Made by a program: the position numbers and the translations under genes. A stretch of DNA of 64,000 nt, taken from contig JAEOAD010000005.1 of the NCBI GenBank assembly GCA_036365145.1, forward strand, positions 7,297,001-7,361,000, given 5' to 3'. Below are positions 36,401 through 47,800 of the stretch, one piece after another. Numbering within the stretch: the first letter of the stretch is position 1; each line of letters begins with the position of its first letter. The stretch is from Orientallactaga sibirica (Eukaryota; Chordata; Mammalia; Rodentia; Dipodidae). The notes below the pieces were generated by a model. The model was not told the DNA's origin. It made no database searches and saw only the letters and a program-made list of their open reading frames with translations.

Positions 36401-39400
36401 CTTTAAATCACCTCTAGATGACTTAGGATACTGATACAAAGTATATGCCATGTAAGTACTTGTTACTTTGTATTACAATGGCAAGGAAAGAAAGAAGTCT
36501 GTACTTACTTGGTAGAAATGTAAATGTTTTTCATCTTAGATTGGTTGACTTCACAGATGTAGGACCCAGAAATATGGAGGCTGCACAGTACTTTTAAAAA
36601 TTACTTCAAAGAAACAACTTGTAGCCGGGTGTGGTGGTGCACGCCTTTAATCCCAGTACTTGGGAGGCAGAGGTAGGAGGATCATTGAGAGTTTGAGGCC
36701 AGCCTGAGACTACATAGTGAATTCTAGGTCAGCCTGGGATAGAGTGAGACCCTACTTTGAAGAAAAAGAAAACCTGAAATAAAAGATAGCTTTGCAGTCT
36801 TTTTGTTTGTTTGTTTCTTTTTTTATTAGTTATGTATAAAGTGTGTATACAGCCATGATGGTACCATCGTTAGCCTTCTCCCTGTCCTCCCCCATGGGTA
36901 CTGTGGGTCTTGTCTCATGGGGGTGGCCAGCAGTTATGCGGGAGAGGAAATGTCTCTGCAAAAAATACGGAACGCTTCACAAATACACGTGTCATCCTTG
37001 CGCAGGGCCATGCTCATCTTCTCTGTATCGTTCTAATTTTAGTATATTGCTGCCAAAGCGAGCACAACTTAAAAAAAGAAGAGAAAATCAGAAATCAACT
37101 CACAATAACTTCCCTGAAGGATTCCTGGTCGCTGACTGTCTTGTCTTGTGTACATCCAGACGGATTCAAGTAATGGTAGTTTTCAGGCACAGATAAATAA
37201 AATTCTTCTACAGGAGGGAAGAAGACAGAAAGGTGACATCAGTACTCAGCTGGGAACGATAAGACAAAACTCAACAGTGTTCCCTGTATTCATTCATGCA
37301 TTAATTAACTCATTATTTATTGGACTGGGGATTCTACTCAGTAATGTTAAGAACTAAAGTACACACATAATCCTGTATCCCTAACATCCCATATTAAAAC
37401 AGAGTTTCCTTATAATAGGGAACATAGAGACAATTTAATTATGGGATTGTAAAAATTGGTACCAAGAAAGAAATTGATGAGGATCCTGGTTTGTCTTCTG
37501 TTAAACCAAACATATGGAAGTATAGCTCAATGGTAGGATGCTGGTTAGTATATGCAAGACCCTGGGTTATATTTCTTGTACCACTACCAAAATGACAACA
37601 ACAAAATCATTGGAAATATTTGGAAATTAGTTTTTGTTTTTGAGGCAAGCCCAACAGACTGCCTTTTTTTTTTTTTTGGGGAGACAGAGAGAGAGGGAGA
37701 GGAAGACAGATAGAGATGGGCGCACCAGCAGCCTCTCAGCTGCTGTGAATGAAATCCAGATGTGTGCGCCCCTTTGCGGTCAAGTGCAGCATTGCGCCCT
37801 TGCTTCACTTTGCATCTGACTAAACGTGGGACCTGGAGATTGGAACCGCTGGAGACTGGAACAGCGTTCTTAGGCTTAGGAGGCAGGTGCCTTAACCGCT
37901 AAGCCATCTCTCCAACCCCAGACTGCCTTTTTGTTATATATGAGAGTGAGAGAGACAGAGAATGGGCGTGCCAAGGTCTCCAGCCACTGCAATTAAACTT
38001 CAGATATGTGTGCATGTGTGTAACTGTGCATCTGGCTTATATGGGACCTGGAGAGTTCAAGATGAATCCTTAGGCCTTGCAGGCAAGCATCTTAACTGCT
38101 AGGCCATCTCTTTAGCCCTCAACTGTGGTTTTAAAGTAACACCAGCTATAATATATCATGTATATTGAATAAAGACTGTTTAAATTAAAAATGCACTAAG
38201 ATTCTGAACAAATAATTTTCTCCCCATACTGTTTGACCCTATGTTGAATCAGACATCTCATAATCCACAGAATACATGTTCAACTGCAAGAGGTGGAAGT
38301 CCTGGAAATCATGTGAACAGCTGTCAGCCACGTGCACCCAGGGCTCACAGCTCACGCACCTTTCTCTCCAGATTCCAGCCCTGCCAGCAGTGCGTAGAAT
38401 ATGTGATAATTCCTCTCCCCGGGGTTCTGCCTTACAACTCGGTTCTGTGAAGAAAACCCAAATTTATATTCAACAATATTTTCTTTGCTTAATTGCTGAA
38501 TATTGTCACTGTGGGAAATGTGAATTAAATCATGTTTACTTACTTTTTCTAATAAATCTTCATGTGAAAAGCAATGGCAAGTCAAGGGGAAAAACAAAGA
38601 TAAGGAACTGAGTCTCCTCTAATCTTCTAGTCTCTATTTCCCCAACGTCATGGCCCTGTTCTTCTGACACTCAGCGTCAAAAAACATCAAACAAAACAAA
38701 GACCACTTCACCCGGGTCCAATTCCACTGACACACAGTACCCACGCAGGAACCAACCGTGTAATGGGACTGACTTCAAGCAAACAGCTGAGGTGTGATAA
38801 CTGCTGCTGCGTGGACATGGTTTGAGAGGAATGCAGAAGGCTCATGTGTGCAAATCCTTGGTGTCAATGCGCAAGTGTGGGGTTGTTGGAAGAACCCTTA
38901 AGAGGTGGTGCAGTGGGGGGTGGCTAGGTCATGGGAAGGATTAACATGATCTCCTGGGCATGCCACTCTCTTTCTGTCCCCTTCTTGCCAAATCATATGT
39001 TCCCTCCTACATGTGACCTCTCCTACAAGTGAACATGTGACCTCTCCTACAAGTGACCTCTCCTACAAGTGACCTCTCCTACATGTGACCTCTCCCACAT
39101 GCGACCTCTCCCTCATGCGACCTCTCCCACATGTGACCTCTCCTACATGCGATCCCTCCTACATGCGATCCCTCCTTCATGTGACCTCTCCTACATGTGA
39201 CCTCTCCCACAAGTGACCTCTCCCACAAGTGACCTCTCCTACATGTGACCTCTCCCTCATGCGACCTCTCCCTCATGCGACCTCTCCCTCATGCGACCTC
39301 TCCCTCATGCGACCTCTCCCTCATGCGACCTCTCCCACATGCGACCTCTCCCACATGCGACCTCTCCCTCATGTGACCTCTCCCTCATGTGACCTCTCCT

Positions 39401-42400
39401 TCATGTGACCTCTCCTTCATGTGACCTCTCCTACATGTGACCTCTCCATGTGACCTCTCCTACATGTGACCTCTCCATGTGACCTCTCCTACAAGTGACC
39501 TCTCCTACAAGTGACCTCTCCTACAAGTGACCTCTCCTTCATGTGACCTCTCCTACAAGTGACCTCTCCTACAAGTGACCTCTCCTTCATGTGACCTCTC
39601 CTACATGCGACCTCTCCTACATGTGACCTCTCCTTCATGTGACCTCTCCTACATGTGACCTCTCCTTCATGTGACCTCTCCTTCATGTGACCTCTCCTTC
39701 ATGTGACCTCTCCTTCATGTGACCTCTCCTTCATGTGACCTCTCCTACATGTGACCTCTCCTTCATGTGATCTCTCCTTCATGTGACCTCTCCTTCATGT
39801 GACCTCTCCTACATGTGACCTCTCCTTCATGTGACCTCTCCTTCATGTGACCTCTCCTACATGTGACCTCTCCTTCATGTGACCTCTCCTCATGTGACCT
39901 CTCCTTCATGTGACCTCTCCTTCATGTGACCTCTCCTTCATGTGACCTCTCCTTCATGTGACCTCTCCTTCATGTGACCTCTCCTTCATGTGACCTCTAC
40001 ATGTGACCTCTCCTTCATGTGACCTCTCCTTCATGTGACCTCTCCTACATGTGACCTCTCCTTCATGTGACCTCTCCTTCATGTGACCTCTCCTACATGT
40101 GACCTCTCCTTCATGTGACCTCTCCTACATGTGACCTCTCCTACATGTGACCTCTCCTTCATGTGACCTCTCCTACATGTGACCTCTCCTTCATGTGACC
40201 TCTCCTACATGCGACCTCTCCTTCATGCGACCTCTCCTTCATGTGACCTCTCCTACATGTGACCTCTCCTACATGTGACCTCTCCTACATGTGATCTCTT
40301 CTCTCCTTGCTGCCATCACCACACTGTAGTGGCACCAGTGGCCTCATATTAGAGCTAAATCCAAGAGTTTTCCTGGCCTTGGATTTCTAGGCTCCAAACT
40401 ATGAGCTAAGATAAATCTCTTTACTTACAGGAAACAAATAAAACCTCTCTTCTCTTACAAAGTATCCAGAGTCAGGTATTCTGTCATGATAGCAACAGAA
40501 CACAGATTAGTAAGATGAAAAATTTTCAAATTATAGACATGATATCAGGAACTTCCAAAAAAAAAAAAAAAAGGCCATCTATCTTCCCGAATAACTAACA
40601 ATCACGTAAAGTAATATTAAAGCAAAAATGAGCTTGACCCAAAGTAAAATATTTCGTGTTCTTTCGGGTTTCTTACAGAAGGCAGTTTCCACTGGTTGAA
40701 ACAAATGCTGAATGAAAGAGGATACAATCTACAATTCTTCCGCCCTGAATATTCCCCTTCTGACAGATGTTCAGCTGAACAAACTTCCCAAAGCGACTGG
40801 AGTTGTTGTTGTACACGGTCTTCGCGTTGCCGAAAGCTTCCATGATGGGGCTGGGAAGGGCGGGGGGGGGGGCAGAGCAGAGTGTTACTGGGGCAACAGA
40901 AGAAGACCAAACACATTTCTCACCAGTGGGAACACATGTGATTGGGGTGACCGTGTTTGCATCACACAGAGCCCGTGGTGCTGGTGGAGTGTGACAATGA
41001 CCCTGGCTCAGCTCTGCATGTGTGAACATCAACCCCCACAACCCAGTGCTCACACCCAAGAGACACTCAAACTTCAGGGGATGAAAAAGCCCCCTGGCCT
41101 GGAAGTCCCACCCATCTGTCATACAGATTCAATTTATTTAGCATTTTTGGATCTTTTCCAATAGTAAAAGGAACCCAGATTAGACGAGGGTCAGCAAACC
41201 TCATCTCTAAGAGGTTTTAGGCTTTGCAGACGACAGGGTCCCTGCTGAAAGTACTCCACATTGCCACAGGAGCTCAGAAGCCCAAGCAGCAGGCCTGAGA
41301 ATGTTTTACAAGGAAGGGAAGAAGCTCTGAGGGTGGTGGGTGCCTGTGCCATGACATGAGGTGCTGGACACTGCTGAGAGATCCCTGGAGAAAGGATTAA
41401 AATTTATGGGTACGTGTATTTAGCCACCGTGTTGAAAATTAAATATTTAACTTGGGGGTTGTGTATGCTGGGAATTGAACACAAGGACTTGCATGTGCTG
41501 AGTGAGCTTGCTACCTCTGAACCACATCCCCCACCTTAAATGTTTCATTAAAACAATGTAAAACAAAACAAAAATAGGCTGTAGAATATGGGCATCGAGT
41601 TATAGTTTGCTGACAAGAAAATGGATCTGTCATGTCTCCACTGGCTCTATAATTTTTGTTGTGTACGTAGTTTGTGTGTGGTTACTGGGGTTGGAACTGA
41701 GGGGTTCAAAGCTGGGGCCGTGCCCATGCTAAAGCAAGTGCTCTATTACTGAGCTGTGCCTCTATCCTGGTTCTACAGTCCTGTAAGGCACAAGGCCGGC
41801 ACCAGGCAATTTTGTAGATGACACCTGGCACATGGCCCTCTTTCAAAGTTTCAAGGGTTCTCATGGAGTGTGCTCAACTCCTACCCCAGATCTCGTGTTC
41901 AGGCTATGGAGATGCTCTCTGCTCACATGAGCCTCCCCCTGCTGACTGTAGCACAGACCCCCCCCCCCCTTGCTCTGAATGCTAAGCCCTCTGGCAGGCA
42001 GCAGCCGGGGCTGGCTTTCCCCGGGTCCTTCACAGTCATGGAGCTGGAGTCAAGACCTTGGTGGGGAAGGGCCAAAGGCTGCTTCTCAGAACCTTCAGTC
42101 AACATCCCAAACGGCTGACAGGGGCAGAAGGGTCAGGAGCACCTTGTACAGACATGGTTGATGCTGTGGTACCAGGAAGGCCACGTGTATGGCAAGGCCA
42201 TTTCTTGGGAAAGTCTAACGGTGAAGTCAAGGTAGAAAACCCAGAGCAACTACCCCTAGCTCTCCACAGAACACTGAGGGAGGCCCAGAGGTCGAACCCG
42301 GACCACGGATGAGATACCTGCTTTCAAGGATGGCTTGCTCCACGCTGGACGTCTTCTCCTTCAAGGACAAGTCCAAAGACCGTTGGCTGACGGCCGAGAG

Positions 42401-44769
42401 AAACTTGAGGATGAGCTTGGTGCTTTCGGTTTTCCCTGCGCCACTTTCACCACTGCAAGACAAGATGTGCGAGTGTGGCTGCTCAGTGCACAGCATTCTT
42501 AAGACCACCAGCCTGGCTGAGGGCAACGCCATGCCTCCACAGAGCAAGTGTGAAAACAGAGATCGAAACATCTGCGGCAAAAGAACTGGGCTGGGGCTGG
42601 AGAGATGGCTTAGAGGTTAAGGCGTTTGCCTGCAAAGTCTAAGGACTCAGGTTCGATTCCCCAGGACCCACATAAGCCAGATGCACAAGGTGGCTCATGC
42701 ATCTGGAGTTCATTTGCATTGGCTAGAGACCCTGGTATGCCCATTCTCTCCCCCCCTTCTCTCTCTCTCATAAATAAACAAACAAACAAACAAACAAATA
42801 AATATTTTTTAAAAGGCCCTTCCTTACAAAGCCTGATGGCCTGGGTTCAATTCCCCCAGTACCCATGTAAAGCCAGCTGCACAAAGTGGTACACGTGTCT
42901 GGAGTCCATTTGCAGTGGCTAGAGGCCCTGGCATGCCCAGCCCCCCCCAATAAATAAATTAAAAAATATTTTTTAAAAAGAGCTGGGCTAAGGCTGGGGA
43001 GATGGCTTAGCGATTAAAGCGCCTGCCTCCTAAGCCTAAGAACGCTGGTTCCAATCTCCAGTGGTTCCAATCTCCAGGTCCCACGTTTAGCCAGATGCAA
43101 AGTGACGCAAGGGCGCAATGCCACACTTGCCCACAAGGGGGTGCACGCACCTGGATTTCATTCACAGCAGCTGAGAGACTGCTGGAGCGCCCATCTCTGT
43201 CTGTCTTCCTCTCCCTCTCTGTGTCTCTCTCCAAAAAAAAAAAAAAAAAAAGCTGGGCTAAAGGGAAGTAAAATCACTTTCTCCTGCAGTCTCCCCCCCG
43301 CACTTGTCTTGCACATGCGTCTCTTATTCTTACAGGTCATGAGATAGCTAATACCCAGCAGGAAGGGAAGCTCTGTAAGTTTATTCCCAAGTGTATTCCT
43401 AAGACCTAATGCCCACCTGGTGAGTTATCTGTAAAGTGAGCATGCACATTAACAGCACTGTTCTGAGAAACAACACACGTATGTGCATGTGAAATTCAAA
43501 CCATCACCACAATTATAAGGGGATGAGAGGATGACACCACAGGTCCACAAACCACACTGAATGACTCTGTCACCCCAGGCATCCTGTGAGGGAAGCAGAG
43601 CACGAGTGTCTGCGTCAGAACTGAGCACCAGGAGAATCTGACTCCAGCGACCCCTGATGTCATGCATTATGGCAGCTAAAAAAAAAATAAAGTAGGCAAA
43701 GCAATTTAGACAGAAAGGGCTAATAAGGGACACCAATGGCATCGGAGTTAAGAAAATATCAGCCAGGTGAGGTGGTGCACACGCCTTTAATCCTAGCACT
43801 CGGGCAGAGGTAGGAGTTCGAGGCTAGTCTGAGACTACAAAGTGAATTCCAGGTCAGCCTGAGCTACAGTGGGACCCTACCTCAAAAAACCAAAAACGAA
43901 AGAAAAGAAGGAAGGAGGAAAAGAGGAAGGGAGGAAAGGGGGGGGGAATGAAGGGGGAAAGGAAAGGAAAAGAAAGAAAAGAAAGGGAAAGGAAAAGGGA
44001 AAGAAAGAAAATATCAGGCAGAGGAAAGGGGAAGGTTCTGGGTCAAGTTCATGGCTGATGAGTCAGTTAGACCACTAGGAGGCAGCAGAGGAAGATGGGC
44101 TAGGATGGAGTTGACTGGCACAGGGAGAAGGAAGGGGGCAAAAGTCACCCTAAGGAGCCCAGCTCTGGAAGGTCCAGCCTGGCATGGCTCCCTCGGGGAG
44201 GTGCGCTGTACCCGTGCCTCAGTCACAGGTATTATGGAGTGTGCGGTGCTTATGTCCTGGGTACAAACGGTGTGAATGGAGATGCAGAAGAAAACTATGG
44301 AGATGACAGAGATGTGGGGGGAGAGACCCAATTTTATATAACGCATCATGCTGGGTAGGTACCATGGGGGAGAATAGAAGCAAAAAGACCAGAACTTCTA
44401 AGAAAAGCAGAGCAGAAGATTATGTAACAGCTCAGACACCATCTGAGATCGCAGCCAGTAACTGCTTGGTGGTAGGAGTGACAGAAGAGTCCCTCTGCGT
44501 TCTTAAGAAAGTCCTGTGGAGTGCCAAGCTGGAGCTTCTCAGGAGAGGCCCAGTGCTGAGCGTACAGTGAGGGGTTAAGCACGTGTAGTAAAAGGGAGGA
44601 AATGACTCAGAGCTGACACCCCTCCAGCTAAGATGGAAGCCAAGGAAGGCCTACCACAGGCCTTTCATCCCTTCTGCAAACACCAGGCTTGGGCATGGGA
44701 GGGGTCAGGATTCCAGCCAAGAAGTATGACAGCACGGGTGCTGAGAGCTCCTGTCACAGTCTGCACGCG

Positions 44770-44800
<31 letters not shown>

Positions 44801-47800
44801 AAGGAGAAATGTACCCTTCCTTCATGCAACAAACACCTCAATAGGAGCCAGCTAGATCTAGAAGATAATTTTCTGATTTTTATCTTTCTTTTTTCTTTCT
44901 TTTCTTATTTTGTTTTCTTTTGAGGTAGGGTCTCGCTCTAGCCCAGGCTGACCTGGAAATTACTCTGTACTCTCAGGCTGCCCTGAAACGCACAGTGATC
45001 CTCCTACCTCTGCCTCCCGAGTGCCAGGATTAGAGGTGTGCACCACCACCTGTCAATTTTTGTCTTTAAATACCACTCTGCAACTTAAAAGATGATCGTT
45101 TATACCCAAAATACCATGATAAGCTAAATCTCCCTGTCCTACACAATGTATTTAAAAACTAAAGTGAAAGTCAAATACACTAGATTAAATGCTGGCCTTA
45201 TTAGATGGGAAAAAACTCTAGTGCTTTTCATTTATATCTTTACTTATATTTAAAAGACAATTTAAATATATGCAACTTAAATATGTACAAAGAGGTGAAA
45301 CAAGAGTGTAAGAGTAGCAACAATCTTAAAATTGGGATCAGAGAAAGAGCGGACTGAAGCTAGAGACTTGCCAGAAACCTCACTGGGAACCACAGACAAG
45401 TGAGGTACCCTCAAAAAATGACAGAGAAATAGAAGCAGAAAATCTTACCTAGCTCCAAGCAGGTTTATTTCAACTTGTTTATTTGCGGGCTATGGACTGA
45501 GGATTTTCTGCTTTTCCAGACAGTAGCACGTGGAAATATTGTTAAATTAGTAAAACACATTTTGTCCACTAGGGGGCAGAACTATCCTAAAGAAATCTAC
45601 ACAGGGCTCCTGTACTCAGCAATTTTTACAAACTCCATTTTCTCATAATTCTTATAATCCCCCATCACAAAAATACACACAAAAACAGTTACTATGAAAG
45701 CATACATCTTAATGAAAGATGTACTCTTTTTTTAAAAAATATTTATTTATTTGAGAGAGAAATAAAGAAAGAGGCAGATAGAATGGGTGTACCAGGGCCT
45801 TCAGCCACTGCAAATGAATTCCAGACACATGCGCCCCTTTGTGCATTTGGCTTACGTGGGTCCTGGGGAGTCAAACCAGGGTCCTTAGGCTGTGCAGGCA
45901 AATGCCTTAACCACTAAGCCATCTGTCCAGCCCCAGCTGTAATCTTAAAGTCTCTTATTTCCTGAGTTCATTAAGAAAAATACTCTTCAGGTCAGCAATA
46001 TGTGATGGGAACTTCCTTTTGGGGACCCACTTCCCAGCCCCCTATTTCTTAAATTCACACTCTGTGGTGGGTGAATGGCACCCCCGTTCTGTTGATGACC
46101 TGCAAGCACAGACATAGGACCTGCCTTAGCTGATTCCTCACTTTCTTCCCACTCCGCTCTGTCTAGCAAGGGAAGCATTAGTCATGCTCTTAGTTTTCCC
46201 ACGTAACATACTAAAGGCAAGCAATTATCAATGGCAAATATTTCGGTACATGACAGTGGCCCATAATTGAATAGTCAAAATAAATTAATTCCTTCTTCCT
46301 GCTAACCTTATAAAATAATAATCTTTGCCGGGCGTGGTGGCGCACGCCTTTAATCCCAGCACTCGGGAGGCACAGGTAGGAGGATTGCTGTGAGTTCAAG
46401 GCCACCCTGAGACTACAGAGTGAATTCCAGGTCAGCCTGGGCTAGAGTGAAACCCTACCTTGAAAAACCAAATAATAATAATAATAATAACCTGTATATG
46501 CTGAAATAATGACTTTAAATTCTAACTTCAAAATTTCTATGAAGTCACTTTAAAAAACTCCACAAGCAAGCTGGCCACGTGCTTGTAATCACAGCAGTCA
46601 GGACCCTGACAGCAGGATCCCAGGGTCAAGGCCAGCCTGGACTAAACAGAGACCCTAATTTAGAAGACCCGATAGAACCAGAACAAAAACCTCAACCAGT
46701 CTCTCTCTTGTGAACCTAAGTCATGTTTTCTTTCTTTCTGTCAGGCACGCAATTCTTCAAAGCTCTGTTCTCTATTATGCAGGTAGCTTGCGTGTGATTA
46801 ACTGTGAACTAGCGTAATCTGTTTGCTTCACTGAGCCCAACAGCACTTCCTGTGTTGGAGTTGTTTCCCCAGCCTAGCATGTTAGCACTTGACAGTGATA
46901 AAGAGAGCAGAGTCCATCTGTCCACATGCTCTGGGGGAGGGGCAATGAGTTCAGTCACTCTTGCACATGCCACCCCCACGTGTTCAAATGGCAGGGGGCC
47001 GTTGACAAGGACAATACACAAACGCTGCAGTACGAACACTGTTCCTAACCGTCCTCTGTATCACTACAGAGAGCCCACATGAAGGGTGGGAGAGGGGTCC
47101 AATTCCTTTATGCCTGAACATTCCTGGCACAATGTCTAATATGCCTTTATCTTTTAAAACCTAATTAGCTGTCTGCCATTTTTGACGGAATGAACATATC
47201 TCAACTGTCTTCACCATTAGGGGGACTCTCCATCTCCCTTGCCTGGGGCATGGTGTGGGGGGGACTATCCACAGTACCCAAGCAGGAATGGCCTGACTAG
47301 AGGGGGAACCAAGGACATGCCTGCCCTACCATCTGGGAACTGGTTTCCCATGGGCGTCACGGCCACCAGTTAGGTACCTGGCTGTGTCCCTGGACAGGTT
47401 GGTTTGTCTGTATCATTCTGAGTTACATAGCTGGCAATCCTGATTGGCTGGCTATCTAAAAATGACATATGGCCCGCCATCTGTCTCCTGTGTCTCACTT
47501 TCATGGAATTGGGAACCCTGGGTGGGGGGTCTCTTTCGATTGGCTTCCCCTTAAATCCACACATCCCCTTTCCTCTTGAATCTGTGTAATAATCACTTTG
47601 CCACAAGTTGGGACTGTAAAGTCATTTAAAACCGATGAGAAAATCTTTCAAAGTAGCAGTTTCGTAGACTACCACCCCCCATGTCACAGGAATGAAGGAA
47701 ATGCTGGAGGGATAGGTGGATGAAGTGCCACCCCAAGTGACATTCATCGTGTCTACTTCAGACATCACCCAGGGTAGGCTGACCAACACTAGACCATGAC

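Noticed and set aside
36960..37065. Functional U6 snRNA gene
   Set aside because: Changes from U6, no PSE or TATA upstream (an exon lies there), and a polyadenylated segment attached downstream indicate a retrocopy.
39079..39686. Repetitive [13 protein letters not shown] peptides on minus
   Set aside because: Frames through the 16-bp array; tandem DNA repeat with no gene context.
40712..41164. 150-codon plus-strand open frame
   Set aside because: Covers the switch I exon in antisense; no domain and no splice context.
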